Counted from the first letter of the stretch, positions 36,665-45,438 are shown. The stretch is DNA of 64,000 bases from Bradyrhizobium canariense (GCF_900105125.1 NZ_LT629750.1:1178001-1242000), one strand, 5' to 3'. Translations and numbers: made by a program. Notes: generated from the letters alone by a model not told the origin.

Positions 36665-38071
36665 CTAGCGAAACAGTCCGCCCATCACGCCGCCGATGAA
36701 ACCGCCGGGACCGCTGGGGCCGCGGTAATAGCGGTGTCCGCCGCCACCTCCGCCGCCGCGATGATGGCGCGACGGATGATCGTCGGAATCCTCGCTTGAG
36801 CTGGTTTGGGTGGACGTGACGATCTCAGCCAACAACGCCTTGTGCTGCAGCTTGTTGAGATAGCCGCTGGTGGGATAGCCGCGGGCGGCCTGCCAGCGCG
36901 TGATCACGGCGCGAGTCGCCTCGTCGAATTTGCCGGTGACCTTGGTGTCGAAGCCGAGACCATTCAGCCGGCGCTGTACGTCGCGGCGCTGCCCCCTGTC
37001 GAGGCCGATCTGGTCTTCTGTGACCTGGTTGGCTTCTGCGTTGAAAGTCCCGGGATCGACGCTGGTCAGGTTGCGGGTCTGGGTAGAGGAACTGTTGCCA
37101 TTGGGATCGAGCGAAGCGATCCGGGCCAACGCCAGCGACCTGAACTGACCGTTGGGATAGGTCGTCAGATAGGCGTTGAGCTCTTCCGGCTTGTTGGAGT
37201 CCTTGATCGAGCGCCAGAACTCCAGTTCGACATCCGTCCCGCCGGTGTTGGAAGCAACGGCGGCCGGAGCGGGGGCGGGCGCTGCGGCGTCGGCCACAGG
37301 CACAGCAACCGGGTTCAGATAGACCGAGCCGGTCAGATTGGTGTGCCCCCAGGGCAATTGCCCCTTGTTGGTCTCGTCGTTGACCTGGGCGCGCACCTTG
37401 GTCATCGCCTGCTGGATCTCGACGCCGGGCTGGGTGATGTTGGCGATCAGCGCGCGGGTGAACGGGCTGTTGGTGCCGCCCTGGCCGTCGAGCGCGGTCT
37501 GGCCGGGCCCGGTCGCGAACGCGATCAGCGTGCCTTCGCCGGATTTCATTTCGGCAAGGCCCGACTGCACCGACACGCTGCGGGTCGAGGTCGACTTGAT
37601 CTTGGCAGCGAAGGGATTGTCGCGGCAGGCATCGAGGAACACCAGCTTGACCTTGGCGTCGCTCATGGTCTGGTCGAGCGTGAGGTCGATATTGATCGCG
37701 GCGCCCAGCTTGACGTCCATTTCCGATTTGATGTCGGCATCGACCGGCAGCAGATAGTTTGTGCCGTCGATGGCGATGCCGTGACCGGCATAAAAGAACA
37801 CCGCGACGTCGGCGCCTTGCGCTTTTTTGCCGAACTCGAGCAATCGCTCGGTCATGGTATCGCGGGTGAGATTGCTGCCTTCGACGACGTCGAAACCGAC
37901 ATTGCGGAGCACCGCCGCCATCGCCTTGGCATCAATCGGCGGATTGGGAAGCGCCGCCACATTCTTGTAGGCGCCATTGCCGACGACGAAGGCAACGCGC
38001 TTGTCAGCCTTGGCCGCATCGGTGACGAACAACATGCAAATCAGGGAAATAAAAATCGTGAGATAACGCAT
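36665..38071 (-). CDS. Exported caspase-fold protein with a peptidoglycan-binding domain
   Basis: 468 residues. A signal peptide (MRYLTIFISLICMLFVTDAAKA) is followed by a caspase-like (peptidase C14) domain to about residue 260. The catalytic dyad is His97 in VFFYAGHGIAIDG and Cys149 in LVFLDACRDNPF. An Ala/Pro-rich linker (about 275-295) and a small repeat (EFWRSIKDSNKPEELNAYLT) come next. A PG_binding_1 domain (about 375-440, RRDVQRRLNGLGFDTKVTGK) follows, and the tail is Gly/His/Arg-rich with GGFIGGVMGGLFR at the end. The start at 38071 is fixed by the signal peptide. Such metacaspase-like proteins are common in rhizobia; their targets are unknown. Confidence 0.92.
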   Translation of the reverse strand: MRYLTIFISLICMLFVTDAAKADKRVAFVVGNGAYKNVAALPNPPIDAKAMAAVLRNVGFDVVEGSNLTRDTMTERLLEFGKKAQGADVAVFFYAGHGIAIDGTNYLLPVDADIKSEMDVKLGAAINIDLTLDQTMSDAKVKLVFLDACRDNPFAAKIKSTSTRSVSVQSGLAEMKSGEGTLIAFATGPGQTALDGQGGTNSPFTRALIANITQPGVEIQQAMTKVRAQVNDETNKGQLPWGHTNLTGSVYLNPVAVPVADAAAPAPAPAAVASNTGGTDVELEFWRSIKDSNKPEELNAYLTTYPNGQFRSLALARIASLDPNGNSSSTQTRNLTSVDPGTFNAEANQVTEDQIGLDRGQRRDVQRRLNGLGFDTKVTGKFDEATRAVITRWQAARGYPTSGYLNKLQHKALLAEIVTSTQTSSSEDSDDHPSRHHRGGGGGGGHRYYRGPSGPGGFIGGVMGGLFR

Positions 38072-38301
38072 GTGAAATCCCCAGGCTGAGTCGAGCAATA
38101 TTCGGCTGCAACACACGGCTTCAGCATACACGAAAAAAGCCAACTTCTCGCCACAAAAAACGGGCTGTTGCCCGAATTTTGGCGGCGCCATTCCTGATGC
38201 GATCACCGTATTCGATCGGCAACCAGGCTTGCGTGATTTAGATCACAATTTAGGACAGCCGCGCGCAACTCCGGCTGATCCACGCGGTGGAAGACAAACG
38301 A

Positions 38302-39183
38302 TCAGACTGCAACGCGTGCGGGAACCGGCGCCGGCGTAGGCTTCAGATTCAGAAGGTTGCCGGTGAGGATTAGGATCGCACCGAGCACGGTGAAGACATC
38401 GAGGCGCTCCGAATAGATCAGCCAGCCGGCAATGGCGGTCAGCGGAACTCGCAGGAAATCCATCGGCACCACCACGGTCGCATCGGCATGCAGCATCGCG
38501 CGCGCCATGCAGTAATGGGAGAACGTGCCGCAGAACGCGATGACGACGGTCCAGCCCCAGATATAGGCGGACGGCCATTTCCAGACGTACAGACAAGGGA
38601 AAAATCCGGCCGCCGATTGCACCACGAGCATCCAGAAGATGATCGCAAGTGCCTGTTCCGTCCGCGTCAGGGATTTGACCATCGCCACGGAAATGCCGAA
38701 TCCGACCGCAGCGGCCAGTGCGATCAACTGACCCGGATTGACCACGCCGGTCGCGGGCCGGACGATGATGAAGACGCCGATTAGCCCGAGAACGATCGCG
38801 GTGATTTTCCAGACCGTCATCCGCTCGCCGAGGAAACTCGCCGCGAGAATCGCCGTCCAGATCGGCATGGTGAATTCGATCGCCACCACCTGACCGAGCG
38901 GGATCAGCGTCAGCGCGAAGAACCAGCCGAGCTGCGCGCCGTAGTGGATCAGATTGCGCCCGATATGCTGCGGCAGCCGCGTTGTTTTCAGTTTCGCAAA
39001 CCCGCCATTGAGCCGGATCAACGGGTACAGCATGAAGAAGCCGATGACCGTACGCAGCTCCATCAGCTGAAATACATTCAGCTCCCGCGTTGCCTCGCGG
39101 CCGGCGACCGCGACGATCAACATCAGGGTAAGCCAGCCGGCCATCCACAGTGCGGCCTTCGGTTTGGAGGGTGTTCGGTCCAT
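38302..39183 (-). CDS. EamA-family (DMT) transporter
   Basis: 293 residues from the ATG at 39183 (the open frame continues to 39276 without membrane segments). Ten hydrophobic helices in two EamA halves are visible: AALWMAGWLTLMLIVAVAGR, ALTLIPLGQVVAIEFTMPIW, WKITAIVLGLIGVFIIVRPA, then VIAFCGTFSHYCMARAML and VFTVLGAILILTGNLLNL. The family exports small metabolites such as amino acids or nucleotide sugars; the substrate here is not readable. It stands alone, divergent from the RidA gene. Confidence 0.9.
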   Translation of the reverse strand: MDRTPSKPKAALWMAGWLTLMLIVAVAGREATRELNVFQLMELRTVIGFFMLYPLIRLNGGFAKLKTTRLPQHIGRNLIHYGAQLGWFFALTLIPLGQVVAIEFTMPIWTAILAASFLGERMTVWKITAIVLGLIGVFIIVRPATGVVNPGQLIALAAAVGFGISVAMVKSLTRTEQALAIIFWMLVVQSAAGFFPCLYVWKWPSAYIWGWTVVIAFCGTFSHYCMARAMLHADATVVVPMDFLRVPLTAIAGWLIYSERLDVFTVLGAILILTGNLLNLKPTPAPVPARVAV

Positions 39184-39357
39184 CAGCGGAGAGCCAGGCG
39201 GGTCATGGAAAGTTCGGCGGGCAGGGGCGGGCGAGCGGCCGGTATCGGCGACCTCGCATCGATTTGCAACGCGCAAATGCGCCGACGCAGCGCTGCGCCC
39301 GGTTCAATTTCGAGGTGGGAGCGGCCGCCCAATTGGTGCTAAGGATCTTGCCGTTCC

Positions 39358-39398
39358 CGTCATTCCGGGCGCGCGTGAAACGCGAACCCGGGATGACG
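39358..39398. repeat. Palindromic intergenic repeat (cattccgg family), second copy
   Basis: cgtcattccggg and cccgggatgacg form 12-base arms with one mismatch. It is the same family as 31135-31176. It lies between the EamA and RidA genes, directly before the RidA ribosome binding site. Confidence 0.75.
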
Positions 39399-39424
39399 CC
39401 GATAACAAATCTGGAGAACCGCTG

Positions 39425-39823
39425 ATGCGCATCTTGCAACCAGCCGAATGGTCGAAGCCACGTGGTTTTTCGCACGGCGTTGTGGTCGATGGCCCCGGCC
39501 GATGGATCGTCCTGGCGGGGCAGACCGGCGGCGACGAGAAGGGGGAATATCAATCCGACATGGCCGGGCAGGTCGCCGTCGCGCTGAAACGGATCATCAA
39601 GCTGCTTGCGGAGGCCGGGGCTGGTCCGGAACACGTCGTTCGCTTGACCTGGTATCTGACCAGCCGCAACGAATATGAGGCGGCGGGCGCCGGCATCGGT
39701 GCGGCGTGGAAGGAAACGCTAGGACGCAACTTTCCACCCTCGACGCTGCTTTATATCGATGGCCTGGTCGACGCCCGCGCCAAGGTCGAGATCGAAGTCA
39801 CCGCGTTCGTTCCTGCGGCATAG
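39425..39823 (+). CDS. RidA/YjgF-family protein
   Basis: 132 residues. A RidA-fold protein; the archetype hydrolyses reactive enamine/imine intermediates. Visible family elements are GFSHGVVVDGPGRWIVLAGQ, TGGDE, KRIIKLLAEAGAGPEHVVRL, WYLTSRNEYEAAGA, FPPSTLLYIDGLVDARAKVE and IEVTAFVP. The canonical active-site Arg before the C-terminal E is replaced (DARAKVEIE keeps the Glu), so enamine hydrolysis is not certain. The start at 39425 has a ggagaa site. Confidence 0.9.
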   Translation: MRILQPAEWSKPRGFSHGVVVDGPGRWIVLAGQTGGDEKGEYQSDMAGQVAVALKRIIKLLAEAGAGPEHVVRLTWYLTSRNEYEAAGAGIGAAWKETLGRNFPPSTLLYIDGLVDARAKVEIEVTAFVPAA

Positions 39824-39915
39824 CTTGCGTCGCAGCCGATTCCGGCTTGCAGGTTTCCGTGCAAGCTGCTGCGAATTCAACCACCGTTTCAAATATTCGA
39901 AGAGGACGTCTTGCG

Positions 39916-40116
39916 ATGAATAATCGAGCCACATCCGCAGATTTTGTGACCGCCTTTGCCACCGGCTGGCCGGAGAACCAGCCCGATATCATGGTGCTCT
40001 CGCTGACCACGCACAAAGGCATCCAGGATTTTGCGCTGAACAAGGAACAGGCACTCTTGATCGCAAAGACCATGAAGGACACAGCGGCGCGGCTTGCGAA
40101 GCCCAAAACGGTTTGA
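39916..40116 (+). CDS. Hypothetical 66-aa protein
   Basis: 66 residues behind a clear agagga site. The sequence is compact and protein-like (DFVTAFATGWPENQPDIMVL, SLTTHKGIQDFALNKEQALL, IAKTMKDTAARL) and suggests an alpha/beta mini-domain. I know no function. It follows the RidA gene by 92 bases on the same strand and may be cotranscribed. Confidence 0.65.
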   Translation: MNNRATSADFVTAFATGWPENQPDIMVLSLTTHKGIQDFALNKEQALLIAKTMKDTAARLAKPKTV

Positions 40117-40221
40117 TTGAGAGCCGATCGCCCTGAGCTTTTCGAGCGGAATCCTGCCTTTGATGCGATTCGGGCAGCGCACCGGCTCGCATCAAAAAAG
40201 CGTGTCAAAAAGGACGGGAGT

Positions 40222-40248
40222 CTCGGTTCTGATTCAATCAGAACCGAG
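40222..40248. repeat. Perfect 27-base palindrome
   Basis: ctcggttctgatt, a central c, then aatcagaaccgag: 13-base arms without mismatch. The same core (gattcaatc inside an inverted pair) occurs at 26449-26467. It sits between convergent stop codons (40116 and 40255) and can form a terminator-like hairpin in either direction. Confidence 0.8.
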
Positions 40249-40254
40249 GGGTTC

Positions 40255-40818
40255 TTAGGAGCGTGTCAGCGCAATCGTGGCGGCCTTAAATTGGCTCTCT
40301 GATCGGATCACGACCGACTGCTTGTTGCCACGCGTCGTCAAGGAGATGTTGGCGTTGAAGCCCGGAGCGTTGGCTTCGACCTGGAAATTGCCGTTGCCTC
40401 CGCGGCCCTGGATGCTGCCGTTAACGTTCCGGCTGCTTTCGCTCCAGGTTCCGGAAATCGTGCCACCCTCGGCGACGATATTGGTTCTCAGATCGAATTT
40501 ATAGCTGTCGCTGGCGCAGGTGAGGGTCTGGTTAAGGCCATTGCCGCCAGCACCGACGGCATAGGAGGCGCGGCATCGAATTCGCTCGTTCGAGCCATCG
40601 TCGAGCGTGACGGTGCCGCTGCCGGACCAGAAACCGGCCATGCCGGTGAACGGTCCCGATTGGGCGTAGGTTGCTGTGCTGAAGATCGAGGCCGCGCACA
40701 TCGCGATAGCCCCGAATAGCAATGCCCTGACGACTGAAAACTTGCTTGTCGTCTGGTTCGTCTGATTATCGCGACGCTTCCCACCGACCGCTGCAAGGTA
40801 CGCCCGCTGATGCCCCAT
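40255..40818 (-). CDS. Exported beta-rich protein (ERIRCRA type)
   Basis: 187 residues from the ATG at 40818. A basic N-terminus leads into the signal sequence VVRALLFGAIAMCAASIFSTATYAQ. The mature part FWSGSGTVTLDDGSNERIRC, CASDSYKFDLRTNIV, GTISGTWSESSRNVNG and NISLTTRGNKQSVVIRSES belongs to a lipocalin-like or beta-barrel exported family that I recognise only as conserved in bradyrhizobia. The start lies inside the 3' end of the upstream gene (53-base overlap), which argues for translational coupling. A shorter start inside the signal is possible. Confidence 0.72.
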   Translation of the reverse strand: MGHQRAYLAAVGGKRRDNQTNQTTSKFSVVRALLFGAIAMCAASIFSTATYAQSGPFTGMAGFWSGSGTVTLDDGSNERIRCRASYAVGAGGNGLNQTLTCASDSYKFDLRTNIVAEGGTISGTWSESSRNVNGSIQGRGGNGNFQVEANAPGFNANISLTTRGNKQSVVIRSESQFKAATIALTRS

Positions 40819-41122
40819 TCCACTTCCCCGATCCTGCGTTGCCACTGAGCTGGCCATTCGCATATGCACCATTGATTGAGACACGTACAAGACCTTCACG
40901 TCCGACGCTGCCTGAAACATCGGCGCCGGGGGCCGAGACCTTCCCATCAGTGACGTTAAGTGTGGTTCGCGTCGACGGTTCGCAACTGCCGGTCTTGGTC
41001 ACAACCGTGACATTCCACAGTCCGTCATAGGGTGTCTGGGCGGTGGCGGGAGCGGCAGTGAGACCTGCGGCAGCAGCAAGAAAGGAGCCGAAAAGGGCCA
41101 AACGAATGCGATTGCAGCGCAT
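40766..41122 (-). CDS. Exported Gly-rich beta protein (YDGLWNV type)
   Basis: 118 residues. The signal peptide MRCNRIRLALFGSFLAAAAG ends at TAAPATAQ. The mature domain YDGLWNVTVVTKTGSCEPST, GSVGREGLVRVSINGAYANG and QLSGNAGSGKWNGASAGVPC, closing SGRWEASR, is a small repeat-like beta domain that recurs in many exported bradyrhizobial proteins. Two cysteines probably pair. Function is unknown. The 3' end overlaps the start of the next leftward gene. Confidence 0.78.
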   Translation of the reverse strand: MRCNRIRLALFGSFLAAAAGLTAAPATAQTPYDGLWNVTVVTKTGSCEPSTRTTLNVTDGKVSAPGADVSGSVGREGLVRVSINGAYANGQLSGNAGSGKWNGASAGVPCSGRWEASR

Positions 41123-41292
41123 AAAACAATATCCCTCGATGTGTGTGATAACGCGGCTTATTTAGATAGAATGTGTTCAAAATTTGCTGCGCCGCGTCAG
41201 CGCGGATTGTTCCTGCAAATCAAACACATAACGGTGAGGTTAGTTCCCAGGCCGGAACAGGGATTCGGTCCGTCGTTTCGCCGCGTCTTTGG

Positions 41293-41883
41293 TTAATGCG
41301 GGAGCTTTGGCGCATTGGTGGCGAATTGCTCGTCCTGGGGCTTGGCTGGCAGGGTTTTATGCGTTTTGGCATACCCGATTACCTCTGCCAGTAATTTTTG
41401 ACCGAGAGGGGCCAGCGCGCGCTCCCACAATTCCCGAGCCGTCTCGCCCTTCTTGACGAAAACCCAATCCTGGGCGGCGATCGCGCCGGCATCCATGCGG
41501 TCGGCCAGATGGTAGATCGAGCCCCCCGCGATGGGGTCGCCTTCCCGGATCGTCCATTCGACCGCCGCGATACCGCGGTGCCGCGGCAGCAGTGAGGGGT
41601 GATAGCCGATGCCCCCGAGTTTCGCCGCGGCCAGCGCCTCCTTGCTGATGCGGGCGTGGCTGTGGGCTGTCACGATCAGGTCGGTACCGGGAGCGATCTC
41701 GGAGGCTGTGACCAGCTTCGGGCTGGCTTGCACGGTGACTTCGATCCCGGCGGCACGGGCGGCCGTGGCCAGGCGGTCCTCGGCGTCGGCGACGACCACC
41801 CTGACGATGTCCGTGTCATGCTGGCGCAGCATGTTCAGTGTCGTCACGCCAAAATGGCGGGAGCCGACGAGGGTGATGCGCAT
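41293..41883 (-). CDS. Formyltransferase-fold protein
   Basis: 196 residues. It has the N-terminal Rossmann-like domain of 10-formyl-THF-dependent formyltransferases: MRITLVGSRHFGVTTLNMLR at the start and the catalytic Asn-His-Asp region as GIGYHPSLLPRHRG with GGSIYHLADRMDAGAIAAQD. The usual Asn of the N-x-H-P motif is replaced by Tyr here (GYHPSLLP), so transfer chemistry is uncertain. It lacks the C-terminal domain of methionyl-tRNA formyltransferase. The substrate is unknown. It is monocistronic. Confidence 0.85.
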   Translation of the reverse strand: MRITLVGSRHFGVTTLNMLRQHDTDIVRVVVADAEDRLATAARAAGIEVTVQASPKLVTASEIAPGTDLIVTAHSHARISKEALAAAKLGGIGYHPSLLPRHRGIAAVEWTIREGDPIAGGSIYHLADRMDAGAIAAQDWVFVKKGETARELWERALAPLGQKLLAEVIGYAKTHKTLPAKPQDEQFATNAPKLPH

Positions 41884-41902
41884 GAGGTCTGCTCCGTCCT
41901 GA

Positions 41903-42241
41903 TCAAGTGTCGGCCGTCGATAACATGCCGGGAGGCCCTGTCACGCCGACCGCATCCGTGAGCGGCGGGTTATCAACAGGGGGCGCCTGGATGCCTACGA
42001 GCCGGCCATTCGCGGGAACGGATGAATTCCCCTGATTGGCCGGGCCAACGGTTTTCAACGATTGAACTCGATCGGAAGGACCCATGCGTTCTTTCCCGCT
42101 GTCATGAGCGGTGCCAAGCTTTGCTCTCGGAGAAGGCGTCGTGTCAGGAGCGTCCATGCTGCGGCGTGAGTTCATCGCTTCTCTCGGCAGCGAAGCAATT
42201 ACCGCGCCACCAATGGCTGTCGCCGAGACGCCGATGAGAAT
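41903..42241 (-). CDS. Possible small membrane-anchored protein following the receiver
   Basis: Directly after the receiver's stop (with one codon between), a frame opens with a hydrophobic stretch, ILIGVSATAIGGAVIASLPR, followed by a Pro/Ser-rich soluble tail that ends at 41903. The composition (single membrane anchor plus disordered tail) is protein-like. The first codon available is ATT at 42241, a rare start; otherwise ATG at 42175 would lose the membrane segment. Coupling to the receiver by reinitiation is possible. Low certainty. Confidence 0.33.
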   Translation of the reverse strand: MLIGVSATAIGGAVIASLPREAMNSRRSMDAPDTTPSPRAKLGTAHDSGKERMGPSDRVQSLKTVGPANQGNSSVPANGRLVGIQAPPVDNPPLTDAVGVTGPPGMLSTADT

Positions 42242-42244
42242 CTG

Positions 42245-42634
42245 TCAGTCAGCCTGTTGCAGGCGCGTGTCGATCTCTTCGCGGAGCAGGCTGAAGTCGA
42301 TCGGCTTGGTCAACAAACCCGACGCGCCACTTTCCATCGCCTTGCGCTTGGTATCGGGATCGCCGTAGGCGGTGATCATGATGACGGGAACGTCCGGGCG
42401 TATTTCCTTGACCCTGGGCAGCATCTCGAGCCCGGTCATTCCGGGCATGTTGATATCGGACAGGATCAGGATCAACGATTGTTCGATGGTGCCGGCGATG
42501 CGCGACAGCGCGTCCGCTGCTGAATTGGCAAAATCCATCACGAAGCGCTGCGCTCGAAGGTCGCGCCGAAATTGCTGGCGAAACAAAGCCTCAACGTCGG
42601 GCTCATCATCCACAACAAGAACTAAAACACCCAC
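42245..42634 (-). CDS. Stand-alone receiver domain response regulator
   Basis: 129 residues from a GTG at 42634. A CheY-like receiver with acidic pocket [12 protein letters not shown], phosphorylation Asp in [18 protein letters not shown], Thr in VIMITAYGD and Lys in LLTKPIDF. No output domain is present, so it acts by protein contact or in a phosphorelay. It follows the triple-GAF kinase by 9 bases. It is a clear paralogue of the receiver at 48024-48413. Confidence 0.95.
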   Translation of the reverse strand: MGVLVLVVDDEPDVEALFRQQFRRDLRAQRFVMDFANSAADALSRIAGTIEQSLILILSDINMPGMTGLEMLPRVKEIRPDVPVIMITAYGDPDTKRKAMESGASGLLTKPIDFSLLREEIDTRLQQAD

Positions 42635-42643
42635 GTCTAACCC

Positions 42644-45172
42644 CTAGGTTTTATTCGAAAGATTGCTTGTCCGCGGCAGGATGATCCTGAACTCCGTGAA
42701 CTCTCCGGGTTCGGTATCGACCTCGATCGTGCCACCATGCTGTTTCACGACGATATCGTGGCTCATCGACAGCCCAAGCCCGGTGCCTTCGCCTGCCGGC
42801 TTGGTGGTGAAGAACGGGTTGAACATCTTTTCCTTCACCTCCGGCGGGATGCCGGTGCCGTTGTCACGGATCCGGATCTCGACATGGTCGCCATGGTCTT
42901 TCGTGGTTGCGCTCACGACCGGTTCAAAACTCGTGTCATTGCCGGTCTTGCGCTTGGTCACCGCATAGAAGCCGTTTGCGATCAAATTCAGGAAGACGCG
43001 GGTGATTTCCTGTGGAAACACCTCGATCAGACCGGCGTTCGGATCGAAATCCCGTTTCAGCGTGACATTGAACTGTGACTTCTCCGCGCGCGCGCCGTGA
43101 TAGGCGAGGTTGAGGCTTTCATCGACCAACGCATTGATGTCGGCGGTTCGGTGCTCGCCAGAGCCTTCGCGGGAATGCAGCAGCATATTCTTGACGATGG
43201 AATCGGCGCGCTGGCCGTGCTGCACGACCTTCTGGAGATTGTCCTTCAAGAGGCCGGTCAATTCCTCGACTTCTTCGCGGACATTGTCGCTGAGCGTCGC
43301 GGATTTGAGCGCGTCATTCAGTTCGTCGGTCAGCTCTGCCGAAAGCGCAGAGAAATTGTTGACGAAGTTGAGCGGGTTTTTGATTTCGTGGGCGATGCCG
43401 GCGGTCAACTGGCCGAGCGACGCCAGCTTTTCTGTCTGCACCAGACGATCCTGCGCGGTGCGCAGGTGGTCCAGTGATTGCGACAATTCCCTGGTGCGTT
43501 CCTGCACCTCGTCGAACAGCCGCGCATTCTCGATGGCGATCACTGCCTGATCGGCGAAGGTTTTAACGAGTTCGATCTGGCGGGAGGTAAAAGGACCTGC
43601 CTCTCGCCTGGCAAGCGAGAATGCGCCCTCGACGCGACCGTCACGCGTCAGTGGCACGGCGAGTCCCGCCCGAAACTCTCCCAACTGCGGCGCCAGAGCG
43701 AAGTTGAACTCAGGGTCGGCGAGCACATCCGGCAGATGTGCGATTTCGCCGGTCAAAAAGGCGCGGCCGGTGAACGTCTCGCGGCCAGCCCGGATCGGAT
43801 GGGCGCTCAGGAAATCAAACAGGGCCGGTGAACTGCCCGATTCCGCCCGAACCCGCAAGACCTCGCCGTCGCGCAAGAAGACTACCCCAAAACTCGCCCC
43901 ACAAAGTCCGACGGCTGACCGGGTCAGCGTCGTGAGCACCGATTTCAGGTCAAACGCCGAACGGCTGATGACCTTGAGCACGTCGGCGGTGGTTGTCTGC
44001 TGCTGGAGAGATTCACTGAGATCATCGGTGCGTTGGCGCAACTGATCGAACAGGCGGACGTTCTCGATCGCGATGACCGCCTGATCGGCAAAGGTTGTGA
44101 CAAGATCGATCTGCTTCTGGGTGAATGCCTGCACCCGTTGACGCGCGATAACGATGACTCCGATCGGTTCATTCTCGCGCAACAGTGGCACACCGAGCGC
44201 GGTCCGTTGACCGGCCAGCGAGGTCGATTCCCGCAAGGTGTATTCAGGGTCAACCGCGACATCGAGGATTTGCACGGTATGTCGTCCGAGTACAGCACGC
44301 CCCGTGGTTGTCCCCCGATCGGGGCTAATCGGGTGGTCCTTGAGAAACTCGATATATTCGGTGCTAAATCCGACGGCGGCGCCTGCCTTATAAAGATCTC
44401 CGTCGCGGCGCATGATGTAGGCCATGTCGGCGTCGCACAGCCGGGCAGCAGTCTGCACCAGCGTGTCGAGCACGGGTTGCAGGTCGAAAGTCGAGCGGCT
44501 GATGGTCTTGAGAACATCGCCGACAGCCGTTTGCTGCTGCAAGGACTCGCTTAAGTCGCGCGTTTTCTCCTGCACTTCCTTGAACAGCCGTGCGTTCTCG
44601 ATCGCGATAATGGCCTGATCGGCAAAGGTCTGCAGCAACTGGACGTGATGGTCGGCGAACGAACCGGTATCAACCCGCGTGACCACGATGATGCCGATCG
44701 ACACTCCACTACTCATCAGCGGCACGAACAGCATGCTGTGATATCCGCGCAATCGCGCGATGTCCCGGGTCTGCATATGCGTCAGGCTTTCGATATCCGT
44801 GGCCTGGACCGGCTTGCCGCTCTGCGCCAGCTTGAAGGGTTCGAAATCGGCAAGCGGGATCGGAAACGAAGCCTGCAAAAATTTATCGGCGGCCGGACTG
44901 GTCGGTGTGAAGGCCGTCAGGTAAGCAATGCCGTCGACAAAGCGAAATACGGCGCTTGAGAAACCACCCAGCAACCGGTTGGCGCTGGTCGCGATGGCTT
45001 CGAATACCGGCTGCAAATCCGACGGCGAACTGGCGATCACCTTCAGGATATCGGCGGTCGCGGCCTGCTGGTCCAACGCTTCCCGGGTTTCGGATCGGCT
45101 TGCCTGCAGCAACCGCTCAAGCTCGGCAACGGTTTGCCTGAGATTGGTTTCCGCATCTTGGGGAGAGGTCAT
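42644..45172 (-). CDS. Triple-GAF histidine kinase
   Basis: 842 residues, soluble. A short coiled coil (about 1-40) is followed by three GAF domains (about 50-205, 225-385 and 405-560), each ending in FADQAIIAIENARLF or a close variant and joined by SESLQQQT linkers. The HisKA helix carries the phospho-accepting His in [19 protein letters not shown]. The ATPase domain follows: N-box RVFLNLIANGFYA, G1 [17 protein letters not shown] and G2 [20 protein letters not shown]. The ligands of the GAF domains are unknown. It forms an operon with the receiver downstream and is divergent from a paralogous kinase operon. Confidence 0.95.
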   Translation of the reverse strand: MTSPQDAETNLRQTVAELERLLQASRSETREALDQQAATADILKVIASSPSDLQPVFEAIATSANRLLGGFSSAVFRFVDGIAYLTAFTPTSPAADKFLQASFPIPLADFEPFKLAQSGKPVQATDIESLTHMQTRDIARLRGYHSMLFVPLMSSGVSIGIIVVTRVDTGSFADHHVQLLQTFADQAIIAIENARLFKEVQEKTRDLSESLQQQTAVGDVLKTISRSTFDLQPVLDTLVQTAARLCDADMAYIMRRDGDLYKAGAAVGFSTEYIEFLKDHPISPDRGTTTGRAVLGRHTVQILDVAVDPEYTLRESTSLAGQRTALGVPLLRENEPIGVIVIARQRVQAFTQKQIDLVTTFADQAVIAIENVRLFDQLRQRTDDLSESLQQQTTTADVLKVISRSAFDLKSVLTTLTRSAVGLCGASFGVVFLRDGEVLRVRAESGSSPALFDFLSAHPIRAGRETFTGRAFLTGEIAHLPDVLADPEFNFALAPQLGEFRAGLAVPLTRDGRVEGAFSLARREAGPFTSRQIELVKTFADQAVIAIENARLFDEVQERTRELSQSLDHLRTAQDRLVQTEKLASLGQLTAGIAHEIKNPLNFVNNFSALSAELTDELNDALKSATLSDNVREEVEELTGLLKDNLQKVVQHGQRADSIVKNMLLHSREGSGEHRTADINALVDESLNLAYHGARAEKSQFNVTLKRDFDPNAGLIEVFPQEITRVFLNLIANGFYAVTKRKTGNDTSFEPVVSATTKDHGDHVEIRIRDNGTGIPPEVKEKMFNPFFTTKPAGEGTGLGLSMSHDIVVKQHGGTIEVDTEPGEFTEFRIILPRTSNLSNKT

Positions 45173-45438
45173 TCAGCGAATTCCCTGAAGCGCAAGCGGG
45201 TCGGCGTTGACGATCCCTGCGAATGCGATCGGCAAGTTGTTGCCGATCTTGACGAGCCGACGGCCGATCACTGGCTGCATCCGGCGACGTCCGTCACCAG
45301 CCGCCGTTCGACACGCCCCCCAATCAAGAAGTCCCCCACGTTCTCCAGGCTGATTTAACATACCAAAGGCCCGGCAACCGGTCGACCTCTCGCACTGCGG
45401 CAGAGACAACGCTGTCCGTTATTGCTAAATTGGCTGGG

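Noticed and set aside
36806..38089. 427-codon frame antisense to the caspase gene
   Set aside because: Composition typical of antisense frames; the caspase gene has signal peptide, dyad and domain order.
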